Both the position numbers and the translations under genes were made by a program. Of a stretch of 64,000 nucleotides of DNA, positions 42,745-51,189 are shown piece after piece. Source of the DNA: UBA961 sp041191145 (GTDB lineage: Bacteria; Bacteroidota; Ignavibacteria; Kapaibacteriales; UBA961); NCBI GenBank assembly GCA_041191145.1, contig JBEEPK010000003.1:1-64000 (forward strand), read 5' to 3'. Position 1 is the first letter of the stretch. Each line of letters starts with the position of its first letter. The notes beneath the pieces were generated by a model. That model had not been told where the DNA came from. It saw only the letters and a list, made by a program, of their open reading frames with translations, and did not search any database.

Positions 42745-44802
42745 TTATTTAATGATGAGAAATTTGCCTGTTTTAACCGAACCATTACTTTCATCTTTCA
42801 CTTGAACTACATACATTCCTGAAGCCAAGGCTTGATCTTTGTCTGATATCAAATCCCAGGCATGTATGCCGCCGGCGAATTGTATGTCTGATGTACTGAC
42901 ATTGCCGGTCTGTAAAAACCAATCTATGTTTTGTCCATGCGAACTTCCTTTTTCATGAAACAGAGTTCGTACTTTGTCTCCGGAAAGAGTATAGATTGAA
43001 ATCGTTGCTTTTTGTGGAAGATTATAGAAATACAATTTTCTACCTCTTTCCATATTTGCTTTTGCATCCCAAGAAGCTGAAACTGAATATGGATTTGGGA
43101 AAATACCAATTTCAGTCGCAGTATCAGCTTGATTGGTGGTTGTTCCCGGAATGATTGTTTTTTCATTCGCCAATAGACTGGACTCGAGAGAAGGTAAACC
43201 TGCTTCTGCATCACCATCACTGAAGGCAGTAAGCGTGATTGTATATTGCCATCCATTGAGCAAGTCATTCATAGGATACATATAATGATAGGCTACTGTG
43301 TCACCGTCGAAAAATGTAGTGCTAGGATTTCCTTGTTCATCCTTAATGCGAATTTCATCAAATCCATTATCGAAGAACAATGCATTTTTAGGTTTATCAT
43401 ATGAAGCCAACATTGTCCAATCATTTGTTGATTGTGAAAAATCTTCAGGATTGGTTCTGTATATTCTATACCCCTCAAAATTCTTTTTATTGGTCAATAG
43501 ATCTTTTGCATTCTCTGCATTGTCAGACCAATAAAGAATAGCTTGTCTATCTTTTACTTCAATGCGAATTTTGGGAGATGGAGGAGGCGAGGGAAGTATA
43601 TATCGTACAATTGAGCCATCGCCTTTGAGATCGATCTCATTTGTGTCAAGAATATTATTACCATTCACATCAGTTCCATTATATGCTCTTTGGGCCCAAC
43701 CAGCATTATTGATGAAGATAGATCTCGTTTCATCATCATTTCTTTCCGGACTTCCTGGCTTTTTTGCACAAATGACAGCGAATGTAACATTCACTGAATC
43801 TCCCGGATTAATTCTTGAAAACGGTCCTACTGATAATAATTGAGAACGATTTCCTGCTTTTGAAATTAATTTATCAGCATCAGCCATTGTGACTTGATTC
43901 AAAAATGTAGAAGTTAATCGACGATATTTTTCAACATCGTTCTGTGGTGATTGCAACCATTCATCACCTCTAGTATCTTGAAATGCCCACACATTATAAT
44001 GCGTGTTCTTTTGTATTGGATCTGTACCAAGCAGTCGAATGCCCGCATAATTGTCTGCTAAACCATTATCACCGGAAATATCCCATTCATACATCATTCG
44101 CATTGAATCAATCAATGCATTTCCACCTGCACGATAAAAATCACCACCACGAGGAGCTCTTATCGTTGTATTTCGTATAACCAAATCCGTCCAAAAACCA
44201 ATATATGCACTGTCAATAGGTGCATTAGAAACGTTTTTTACGGAATATGTCAAAAGCACGAAATAATCTGCAAAAGGATAATTCCATGCATATGATTGAA
44301 ATTTGACTTCAATTCCCAAAGGATAATCATGTCCGGGGATCTTTTGATTCAATTCAGGCACAAATAGGTTGGTATCCGTGAAGACTGTTACGTAATCCCT
44401 GTGACTGATTGCCTTGGGAGTATAAAACAAATCATTTGGAAGAGATGAACTCTGAATGAGATAATTGCTATCGATATTTGTGAATTCAAAACCTTGAGAA
44501 ACATTCAATACAGATGATACATCAATCGCAGCTGTTGAAACAGCCGTGACCCTATTTCCACCAATATCTTTGATCCCTCCAACCCATAAACCTCCCAAGA
44601 ACATATGTTCAATGCCACTTCCACGAGGATATTCACAAGATGGAATACGAGGCCAGCCGGCAAAACCGGTACCAATAGTGCCAAAACTGCTGATAGACAA
44701 GCGAATATTACCTACATCGGTAATCATTCTTTGCTCACCCGAACCAGCAATCAAGTAGGTCGGGAATAGTAAGCTGATTATGAAAGGGAGAAACTGTTTC
44801 AT
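42745..44802 (-). CDS. Secreted type IX cargo protein, unknown
   Basis: A 685-aa exported protein: signal peptide ending LIAGSG (about residue 20), a long beta-rich body and a C-terminal sorting domain starting near FPNPYSVSASWD. That domain includes LYFYNLPQKATISIYTLSGD, GGIHAWDL and ALASGMYVVQV, and ends KFLIIK. The FPNPY entry and YTLSGD core are the standard type IX signal. A fibronectin-type segment (ILYWSDNAENAKD, GYRIYRT) precedes it. The body (GGLWVGG, YPFADYFVLLTYSVKN) is of a kind seen in large secreted proteins of this phylum; no enzyme motif recognised. Confidence 0.78.
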   Translation of the reverse strand: MKQFLPFIISLLFPTYLIAGSGEQRMITDVGNIRLSISSFGTIGTGFAGWPRIPSCEYPRGSGIEHMFLGGLWVGGIKDIGGNRVTAVSTAAIDVSSVLNVSQGFEFTNIDSNYLIQSSSLPNDLFYTPKAISHRDYVTVFTDTNLFVPELNQKIPGHDYPLGIEVKFQSYAWNYPFADYFVLLTYSVKNVSNAPIDSAYIGFWTDLVIRNTTIRAPRGGDFYRAGGNALIDSMRMMYEWDISGDNGLADNYAGIRLLGTDPIQKNTHYNVWAFQDTRGDEWLQSPQNDVEKYRRLTSTFLNQVTMADADKLISKAGNRSQLLSVGPFSRINPGDSVNVTFAVICAKKPGSPERNDDETRSIFINNAGWAQRAYNGTDVNGNNILDTNEIDLKGDGSIVRYILPSPPPSPKIRIEVKDRQAILYWSDNAENAKDLLTNKKNFEGYRIYRTNPEDFSQSTNDWTMLASYDKPKNALFFDNGFDEIRIKDEQGNPSTTFFDGDTVAYHYMYPMNDLLNGWQYTITLTAFSDGDAEAGLPSLESSLLANEKTIIPGTTTNQADTATEIGIFPNPYSVSASWDAKANMERGRKLYFYNLPQKATISIYTLSGDKVRTLFHEKGSSHGQNIDWFLQTGNVSTSDIQFAGGIHAWDLISDKDQALASGMYVVQVKDESNGSVKTGKFLIIK

Positions 44803-44815
44803 GATAGTATTAGAA

Positions 44816-44833
44816 TTTGGGAACCCAAAAATA
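44816..44833 (-). promoter_or_regulatory. Cargo-operon promoter -7 element with inverted repeat
   Basis: Minus-strand TATTTTTG (44826-44833) is a TAnnTTTG match 23 nt before the 685-aa gene's ATG. It is overlapped by the inverted repeat TTTGGG-AA-CCCAAA (44816-44829), which would cover the transcription start. No TTTG is found at the -33 distance. Confidence 0.4.
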
Positions 44834-44968
44834 CTGAATTGACATTATGTATAACCGTAATTATTGCCAATAGAAAGGAAGAATTCTTGAATTCCGCTCA
44901 AACATGGAAGCCAATATGGCATGGCATTGACCATTGACCGTAATCATAAGAAAACGCCATGTTAGTTA

Positions 44969-45000
44969 TTTGGTCACACTAAGGAATTTTGGTATTTTTA
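44969..45000 (+). promoter_or_regulatory. nuoD promoter, Bacteroidota type
   Basis: TTTG (44969-44972), exactly 20 nt, then TATTTTTA (44993-45000), one base off TAnnTTTG. A start about 7 nt downstream leaves a 30-nt leader before the ATG at 45036, which excludes the longer open frame that begins at 44934. Confidence 0.55.
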
Positions 45001-45035
45001 CGACAATATTATTCACGAATCAACAAAGTATCGCC

Positions 45036-46313
45036 ATGATACCATTAACCGCAACTTCGACGCTTGAAAGAGTACATACAGTTCGACAAAACAAGATCAT
45101 GAAGGAATTGATGGACAAGGACACCACAGTGATGTTCGAAGATCCATTGGATAATGAAATGGTTTTGAATATGGGGCCTCAGCATCCTGCCACACATGGT
45201 GTATTGCGCGTACTATTGCGTCTTGATGGTGAAACCATCGTCAAGTGTGTTCCGGAGCTTGGCTATCTTCATCGTGGATATGAGAAATTGGCCGAAGCAA
45301 TGACATATCATGAATTCATTCCTCATACTGATCGATTGGATTATATGTCTCCCATGTCAAACAATATGGGAATTGCTTATGCAATTGAAAGAGCGATTGG
45401 AATTGAAGCTCCTGAAAGAGCACAATGGATTCGTGTTCTCTTGACGGAAATGGCAAGAATTAGTTCTCATCTCATGGCTATGGGAGCCACTTGTATGGAT
45501 GTTGGAGCCTTGACTTTATTCCTTTGGACATTCACCGAAAGAGAAAAACTCTATGATATCTTTGAGCTAATTTGTGGCGCTCGATTTACGACCAGTTTTT
45601 CAAGAATTGGTGGTATTGCAAATGATATATCTCCGGAAGTATTGAAAATGATTCGTGATTGGGTGAATCAATTCCCCGATCGTTTGAAAGAATCCGAAGG
45701 GCTTGTCAATCGTAATCGAATTTTTATCGAACGATTGGCCGGTGTCGGTTATATGCCTGCAGACAAAGCAATTCAACTTGGTTTGACAGGTCCATGTTTG
45801 CGTGGATCGGGAATTAACCATGATCTTCGTCGTGATATGCCGTATTGGGTGTATGATCAATTGGATTTTGATGTCATCACTCATAATGATTGCGACACTT
45901 GGGCTAGATATATTGTCCGCGTACAAGAAATGAAAGAATCTGTCAAAATCATTCATCAAGTACTAGACAAATTGCCTAAAGGCCCTGTTTTGGCCGATGA
46001 TCCCAAACATGTGCTCCCTCAAAAAGCTCACATCTACACCAAAATGGAAGAATTGATCAATGATTTCATGCTGATTAATTTCGGTGCAATGCCGCCTGTA
46101 GGTGAAACATATACAGCGATTGAGGGTCCAAAAGGTGAATTAGGCTTCTTTATTGTTTCTGATGGCACAGGTCATCCTTGGAAATTGAAAATTCGCTCTC
46201 CTTCATCTTCAAATCTTCAAGGATTAAAATATATGTCCGAAGGTTCAATGGTTTCTGATATTGTTGCTATTATAGGTTCCGTAGATCCCGTTATGGGAGA
46301 GGCAGATAAATAA
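45036..46313 (+). CDS. nuoD: NADH-quinone oxidoreductase subunit D (49 kDa)
   Basis: Complex I subunit that forms the quinone site. From the ATG at 45036 it is 425 aa; a start at 45099 would give a more usual N-terminus. The body is strongly conserved: NMGPQHPATHGVLR with the quinone-site His, YLHRGYEKLAE, DRLDYMSPMSNN with the quinone-site Tyr, the long RIGGIANDI, GLTGPCLRGSGI, and the C-terminal PSSSNLQGLKYM continuing to the end. The nickel-binding cysteine pairs of hydrogenases are absent, so it is a true NuoD. No other nuo gene is adjacent; it has its own promoter and terminator. Confidence 0.93.
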   Translation: MIPLTATSTLERVHTVRQNKIMKELMDKDTTVMFEDPLDNEMVLNMGPQHPATHGVLRVLLRLDGETIVKCVPELGYLHRGYEKLAEAMTYHEFIPHTDRLDYMSPMSNNMGIAYAIERAIGIEAPERAQWIRVLLTEMARISSHLMAMGATCMDVGALTLFLWTFTEREKLYDIFELICGARFTTSFSRIGGIANDISPEVLKMIRDWVNQFPDRLKESEGLVNRNRIFIERLAGVGYMPADKAIQLGLTGPCLRGSGINHDLRRDMPYWVYDQLDFDVITHNDCDTWARYIVRVQEMKESVKIIHQVLDKLPKGPVLADDPKHVLPQKAHIYTKMEELINDFMLINFGAMPPVGETYTAIEGPKGELGFFIVSDGTGHPWKLKIRSPSSSNLQGLKYMSEGSMVSDIVAIIGSVDPVMGEADK

Positions 46314-46337
46314 GTCGTTGACAATTAAGATATATCC

Positions 46338-46366
46338 GAAAGGGCAGGCGCTAGGTCTGCCTTTTT
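46338..46366 (+). terminator. Intrinsic terminator of nuoD
   Basis: Stem AAAGGGCAG/CTGCCTTTT with one G-U pair, a short inner extension and a GCTAG-type loop, followed by five Ts. It lies 24 nt after the nuoD stop and 20 nt before ispD, so ispD needs its own start of transcription or read-through. Confidence 0.8.
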
Positions 46367-46385
46367 CATATACATCGAGTTTATC

Positions 46386-47096
46386 ATGAATATTGCTTGT
46401 ATTATCCCTGCTGCCGGCAAAGGATCACGTTTTGGAAATGATATTCCAAAGCAATTCCTTAGGATTAATGATATCATGATCATCGAATATGCCATTCGCT
46501 CATTGATAGATGGATTAATCACATGTGGAGATCATGTCTTATCGCTTATCATTGCTTGTGATCCGGAAAGAGTGATTGAATTACAAAATATTTGCAAGCA
46601 ATATCTTCCATTGTCATCCATTGAATTTGTGGAAGGTGGTATAGAGAGAAAAGATTCAATCAGAAATGCAATGCATACAGCCTCAGCTATGAAATCCGAT
46701 AAAGTTATTATTCATGATGCAGCCAGGCCATTCATTCCCAAAGCGGTAATACGAGAGTTAATGAAAGCAAGCGCAGATCATGTTTGTGTCATTCCTGCAT
46801 TGGATGTTTCTGATACATTGAAAAAAGTGTCTGATGATATAGTTGAGAAAACATGTGATCGTAAGCAATTCATGTTGGCTCAGACACCCCAGATTGTTGA
46901 CACAAAAGTTTATGCTACAACAATACAATCGATTGGCGATGCTATATTTACTGATGATGCATCAATTATGGAAAATGCTGGTTATAATGTTCTTTGTATA
47001 AAAGGACATGAAATGATGCGAAAAATAACATATCCATATGATTTGATTCTTTCCGAACTTCATGCATTTATGTATGAACATGAAAATGGAGTTTGA
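46386..47096 (+). CDS. ispD: 2-C-methyl-D-erythritol 4-phosphate cytidylyltransferase
   Basis: MEP-pathway enzyme joining CTP to methylerythritol phosphate (236 aa). The nucleotide-binding start IIPAAGKGSRFGNDIPKQFL is diagnostic. It is followed by VEGGIERKDSIRNAM, IIHDAARPFIP and the C-terminal QTPQIVDTKVY and FTDDASIMENAG. It opens a plus-strand run of eight genes. The 3' end overlaps the next gene by about 11 nt. Confidence 0.96.
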   Translation: MNIACIIPAAGKGSRFGNDIPKQFLRINDIMIIEYAIRSLIDGLITCGDHVLSLIIACDPERVIELQNICKQYLPLSSIEFVEGGIERKDSIRNAMHTASAMKSDKVIIHDAARPFIPKAVIRELMKASADHVCVIPALDVSDTLKKVSDDIVEKTCDRKQFMLAQTPQIVDTKVYATTIQSIGDAIFTDDASIMENAGYNVLCIKGHEMMRKITYPYDLILSELHAFMYEHENGV

Positions 47097-48003
47097 CTTG
47101 AATATAGCAATCATAGGTGGTAATAGTAAGATTGCATCCGCAATCATAGACTTGCTTATCAAAGAAACAACATGGAAATTACATGTATATTCCATGACTC
47201 TAAATCAAGTTTCCACAGAAAGAATTCAGTATAAAGCAATACCATATCCAGAGCTAAAGTCTTGGAAAGAAGAGTTTCTTTCCGTAAGACCTGATTATAT
47301 AATCAATACTGCTGCAATGACCAATGTTGATGCATGCGAAGAAAAAAAACAGGAAGCATGGGCTGCTAATGCAGTATTTGCCGAGCAATTATCTAGAATT
47401 GCATTGATAATTGAAGCTCATCTCATCCATTTTTCAACAGATTATGTATTTGATGGCCTTAAAGGCCCATACTCGGAACATGATCAACCTAGACCAATTT
47501 CTTATTATGGCAAATCCAAATTGGCAGGTGAAAATGCCGTTTTGAAATCACATGCAAAGAATACGGTGATACGAACAAATGTTGTCTATGGTTTGACAAA
47601 TGATAATCAACAGGATTTTGTCAAGTGGGTTTTACATACCGCAGACGCAGGCAAACAAATGAATATAGTCGATGATCAATATTCAAATCCAACATTGACC
47701 GATGATTTAGCTTTGGCTGTGAAGAGAATCATTGAAAAAAAGAGATGTGGGATTTATCATATTGGTGGAAATACACAATGTAATCGACTAGAATTTGCAT
47801 TGGAGATAGCAAAGATTTTTCATTTGGATCAATCCTTGTTTATACCAACAAAGACAAAAGACCTACATCAACCGGCACAAAGACCACTGATAAGTGGATT
47901 GATCAATTTGAAAGCACATACAGATCTGGGAATATCATTCAGTACAATCACTGAAGGCCTGGTCAGACTAAGACATCAGATGCATGTACAAAAACAAGAG
48001 TAA
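47086..48003 (+). CDS. RmlD-like NAD(P)-dependent reductase
   Basis: Extended short-chain dehydrogenase (305 aa) of the dTDP-4-dehydrorhamnose reductase family. The nucleotide loop is IIGGNSKIASA, NTAAMTNVDACEE follows, HFSTDYVFDG holds the catalytic Ser/Thr region, and YYGKSKLAGE holds Tyr-x3-Lys. Late PTLTDDLA is typical of RmlD. No other dTDP-rhamnose genes are nearby, so the true substrate may differ (for example another nucleotide sugar). The start is uncertain: ATG at 47086 overlaps ispD by 11 nt, and TTG at 47098 would avoid overlap. Confidence 0.82.
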   Translation: MEFDLNIAIIGGNSKIASAIIDLLIKETTWKLHVYSMTLNQVSTERIQYKAIPYPELKSWKEEFLSVRPDYIINTAAMTNVDACEEKKQEAWAANAVFAEQLSRIALIIEAHLIHFSTDYVFDGLKGPYSEHDQPRPISYYGKSKLAGENAVLKSHAKNTVIRTNVVYGLTNDNQQDFVKWVLHTADAGKQMNIVDDQYSNPTLTDDLALAVKRIIEKKRCGIYHIGGNTQCNRLEFALEIAKIFHLDQSLFIPTKTKDLHQPAQRPLISGLINLKAHTDLGISFSTITEGLVRLRHQMHVQKQE

Positions 48004-48006
48004 TAT

Positions 48007-48855
48007 ATGAAAATCATGATTTGTGGTTCCGGTACAATGGGAAGGGGTATTGCCCTTGTTTCCATTTTGTCCGGACATTCAGCCATACTGTTTGATAAAA
48101 ATCAAGAAGCCCTCAATCAAGCGAAATCTTTCATTGATGCACAATTGAAGAAATCACTTGATAAAGGAAGCATAAATAATGAACAATATGATAATTATTC
48201 CAAGCAGTGTGTATGTACTGGTGAATTAAGCGAACAAGTGTCACATGCTGATATTATCATTGAAGCAATCATTGAATCAATTGAAATCAAAGAAGCACTT
48301 TTTGCATCTATCGAAGAATCTGGCTTAAGAGAAGAAGCAATATTGGCAACAAATACATCTTCATTGTCAGTGAACATTCTTTCGAAAAACAGAAAGTATC
48401 CTTCTCATTTTATTGGTTTGCACTTTTTCAATCCTGCGCATATCATGAAATTGGTTGAGATCATCAGAACTCCCATTACGAAAGATGAAGTATTAAATAC
48501 TGCATTGGAGTTTTGTCGCTCGATTAAAAAAGTACCGGTTATAGCAAAGGACGTACCCGGATTTATCGTAAATCGCGTTGCCCGAAATTACTACAATGAA
48601 GCAATGCGTATTGCCACCGAAAATGCTTCCAATCCAAAACAAATAGATACTCTGATGAAATCACTCGGTTTCAAAATGGGACCATTTGAATTGATGGATC
48701 TTATCGGGAATGATGTCAATTTAGAAGTTACAAAATCTGTCGCCGCTCAATATTTCAATGAACCAAGATTTACTCCATCACTCATGCAACAAGATATCGT
48801 GAATGCGGGTAGATATGGCAGAAAATCCGGTGCCGGATTTTATGAATATGAATAA
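48007..48855 (+). CDS. 3-hydroxyacyl-CoA dehydrogenase, first copy
   Basis: NAD-dependent 3-hydroxybutyryl-CoA dehydrogenase family member (282 aa). The dinucleotide loop is ICGSGTMGRGIA, followed by NTSSLSV, the catalytic GLHFFNPAHIMKLVEII (His and Glu), VPGFIVNRVARNYYNEA, and C-terminal GRKSGAGFYEYE. It differs from its neighbour in reading PAHIMKL where the second has PVPVMKL, and in its amino-terminal loop, so the two are not recent duplicates. It probably handles crotonyl/3-hydroxybutyryl-CoA metabolism. It starts 3 nt after the reductase. Confidence 0.9.
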   Translation: MKIMICGSGTMGRGIALVSILSGHSAILFDKNQEALNQAKSFIDAQLKKSLDKGSINNEQYDNYSKQCVCTGELSEQVSHADIIIEAIIESIEIKEALFASIEESGLREEAILATNTSSLSVNILSKNRKYPSHFIGLHFFNPAHIMKLVEIIRTPITKDEVLNTALEFCRSIKKVPVIAKDVPGFIVNRVARNYYNEAMRIATENASNPKQIDTLMKSLGFKMGPFELMDLIGNDVNLEVTKSVAAQYFNEPRFTPSLMQQDIVNAGRYGRKSGAGFYEYE

Positions 48856-48879
48856 TCAATATTTATTTAAGGATAAGTT

Positions 48880-49734
48880 ATGAATATCGTAGTAATCGGA
48901 GCAGGAACAATGGGCAATGGAATTGCTCATGTATGCGCTCAACATGGTCATTCAGTCTCACTTGTTGATATAAGTGAAGCATCTCTTTCAAAAGGCATTG
49001 CAACTATTACCGGAAATCTTGATCGCCAGGTGAAGAAAGAGATTATTTCAAATGATGATAAGCAAGCTATTCTCGGAAGAATTATTGCATCAACTGATTT
49101 GACACAATCAGCTACCAATGCAGACCTCATCATTGAAGCGGCAACTGAACAAAAGAATGTCAAGATTGCATTGTTTCAACAAGCACAATCAACTGCAAAG
49201 CCCGAATGTATTTTTGCTTCGAATACTTCTTCGATTTCCATAACTGAATTGGGTGCAGCGACCAATCGTCCAGATAAATTCATCGGAATGCACTTTTTCA
49301 ATCCTGTACCAGTCATGAAATTATGCGAGATCGTAAGAGGTTTTGCAACTTCCGATGAAACATATCAAATCATCTTTGATCTTGCTAAGCAATTGAGTAA
49401 AGTACCTGTAACCGTACAAGATTATCCCGGCTTCATATCAAATCGCATCTTGATGCCAATGATCAATGAAGCGGTGTATTGTTTGATGGAAGGCATTGCA
49501 AGTGCTGAAGATATTGATACAGTCATGAAATTGGGAATGGCGCATCCTATGGGACCACTTACATTGGCTGATTTTATCGGTCTTGATGTATGTCTTTCAA
49601 TCATGGAAGTATTACATGATGGCTTGGGTGATAGTAAGTATCGTGCATGTCCTCTATTGCGCAAGATGGTTGCTGCCGGTCATCTCGGACGCAAATCCGG
49701 TAAAGGTTTCTATGATTATTCACAAGGTTCATGA
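48880..49734 (+). CDS. hbd: 3-hydroxybutyryl-CoA dehydrogenase, second copy
   Basis: Canonical Hbd/PaaH-type enzyme (284 aa) oxidising 3-hydroxybutyryl-CoA to acetoacetyl-CoA. The nucleotide loop VIGAGTMGNGIAHVCAQHGH, NTSSISITELG, GMHFFNPVPVMKLCEIVRG, YPGFISNRILMPMINEA, LGMAHPMGPLTLADFIGLD and GRKSGKGFYDYS all match well. AAGGAT sits 6 nt before the ATG. It could complete the route from glutaryl-CoA through crotonyl-CoA to acetyl-CoA with gcdH; a crotonase and thiolase are not in the window. Confidence 0.93.
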   Translation: MNIVVIGAGTMGNGIAHVCAQHGHSVSLVDISEASLSKGIATITGNLDRQVKKEIISNDDKQAILGRIIASTDLTQSATNADLIIEAATEQKNVKIALFQQAQSTAKPECIFASNTSSISITELGAATNRPDKFIGMHFFNPVPVMKLCEIVRGFATSDETYQIIFDLAKQLSKVPVTVQDYPGFISNRILMPMINEAVYCLMEGIASAEDIDTVMKLGMAHPMGPLTLADFIGLDVCLSIMEVLHDGLGDSKYRACPLLRKMVAAGHLGRKSGKGFYDYSQGS

Positions 49735-50168
49735 AAGCCATTGTTCAAAGAGTTCATTCATCATCGGTAAGCATCGATGATACTATTCATGCCTCGATTC
49801 ATCGGGGCATGAATGTTCTTATTGGATATTGTCAAGGTGATGACACTAGCAAAAATGAATGGCTCATTGATAAATTGTTAGGACTCCGCATTTTTCCTGA
49901 TGAACATGGTAAGATGAATCTATCTTTAATGGATATATCCGGCGAATTGCTCATCATACCAAATTTCACATTATGTGCTCAAAATGACAGAGGTTTGAGA
50001 CCGAGTTTTGTTCATGCTGAAGATCCTGCAAATGCAAAAGTTCTCTTTGAACATTTCAATTCAAGCTTGAACGATCGATATCCTTTTGCCAAATCAGGAG
50101 TATTTGGTGCAGATATGAAAGTTCATATAGAGAATGATGGTCCGGTAACCTTGATATTAGAAAGATGA
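49731..50168 (+). CDS. dtd: D-aminoacyl-tRNA deacylase
   Basis: Removes D-amino acids (and glycine) mischarged on tRNA (145 aa). Start KAIVQRVHSSSVSIDD, LLGLRIFPDEHGKMNLSL, GLRPSF and the cross-subunit Gly-Pro motif NDGPVT are all present. The active-site strand, usually SQFTL, reads PNFTL (about 82-86): the threonine stays, but Ser and Gln are replaced. It overlaps the preceding stop by 4 nt (ATGA). Identity is secure, the altered motif is worth noting. Confidence 0.93.
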   Translation: MKAIVQRVHSSSVSIDDTIHASIHRGMNVLIGYCQGDDTSKNEWLIDKLLGLRIFPDEHGKMNLSLMDISGELLIIPNFTLCAQNDRGLRPSFVHAEDPANAKVLFEHFNSSLNDRYPFAKSGVFGADMKVHIENDGPVTLILER

Positions 50169-50171
50169 TAT

Positions 50172-51182
50172 ATGAACATACTGTACAATCATGATCTCAC
50201 ACAGTTCACGGGTTTCAAGACTCCTGTGAATGTTAAAAAGTATGTACTCATTGAACATGAGAATGATTTTGATGTACTTTCTTCAGTACAATTAGTAAAT
50301 CCTTTGATCATAGGTGGTGGAACGAATTACTTATTTGTCAATCCTGAAGTTGATGAAGCCATTAGTTATATAGGTACAAGCATCACACTGCTTGAAGATT
50401 CAGACAAATCCTCCACAGTTAGAGTTGAAGCCGGTAAGAATTGGCATGAATTTGTCATGGAAATGCTCGATAATGGATTATATGGACTTGAAAATCTTGT
50501 ACTTATACCGGGAAATGTTGGAGCAGCTCCTGTACAAAATATTGGTGCTTATGGAAGGGAAGTAGCAGAAGCAATTATTGCCGTACATTGTTTTGATTTA
50601 GATTCCGGAAAGAGAATCACGCTTACAAATGAAGAGTGTAAGTTTCAATACAGACATAGTATCTTTAAAAATCTGGAATTGAAACAATGTTTGATTACTC
50701 ATGTAGATTTCCGCTTACACAAGATTGAATCTCCAATGGCAAAGTATCCGGATGTTGAGGAGTATCTACGTGAACATGAAATTGGATCTCCGAATTCAAA
50801 GGATATTGCAAATGCAATAATTCAGATTAGAAATAAAAAGCTTCCAAATCCAAAAATCATCGGAAATGCGGGCAGTTTTTTTAAAAATCCAATCATACCG
50901 AATTCTACATACATAAAGTTAAAGCAAAAGTACTTTGATTTGCCCTCATATCAAATAAATGAACATGAAGTTAAACTTCCTGCTGGTTGGTTGATTGATA
51001 AAGCGGGTTGGAAAGGTTTTAGATGTAATGGAGCAGGCGTACATGATAGACAGGCACTTGTTCTTATCAATGCAGACAATGCATTTGGACATGACGTTTA
51101 TGAATTATCAACAAAGATTCAGAATTCAGTCAAAGAATTATATGGTATTGATCTTGAACCTGAAGTGAATATCATAAGATGA
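50172..51182 (+). CDS. murB: UDP-N-acetylenolpyruvoylglucosamine reductase
   Basis: Flavoenzyme of peptidoglycan precursor synthesis (336 aa). The FAD loop is LIIGGGTNYLF, then LENLVLIPGNVGAAPVQNIG, the catalytic Arg in QYRHSIFK, the proton donor Ser in GNAGSFFKNP, and the final Glu in LEPEVNII. The inserted domain marks it as type I (E. coli-like). It stands alone among non-mur genes, starting 3 nt after dtd. Confidence 0.96.
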   Translation: MNILYNHDLTQFTGFKTPVNVKKYVLIEHENDFDVLSSVQLVNPLIIGGGTNYLFVNPEVDEAISYIGTSITLLEDSDKSSTVRVEAGKNWHEFVMEMLDNGLYGLENLVLIPGNVGAAPVQNIGAYGREVAEAIIAVHCFDLDSGKRITLTNEECKFQYRHSIFKNLELKQCLITHVDFRLHKIESPMAKYPDVEEYLREHEIGSPNSKDIANAIIQIRNKKLPNPKIIGNAGSFFKNPIIPNSTYIKLKQKYFDLPSYQINEHEVKLPAGWLIDKAGWKGFRCNGAGVHDRQALVLINADNAFGHDVYELSTKIQNSVKELYGIDLEPEVNIIR

Positions 51183-51189
51183 GTTTACT

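Noticed and set aside
44934..45035. Upstream extension of nuoD from the first ATG in frame
   Set aside because: The predicted promoter (44969-45000) lies inside it, and the added residues have no NuoD similarity.
45036..46313. NiFe-hydrogenase large subunit
   Set aside because: NuoD is homologous to it, but the paired cysteines that hold the metal centre are absent and the quinone-site His and Tyr of complex I are present.
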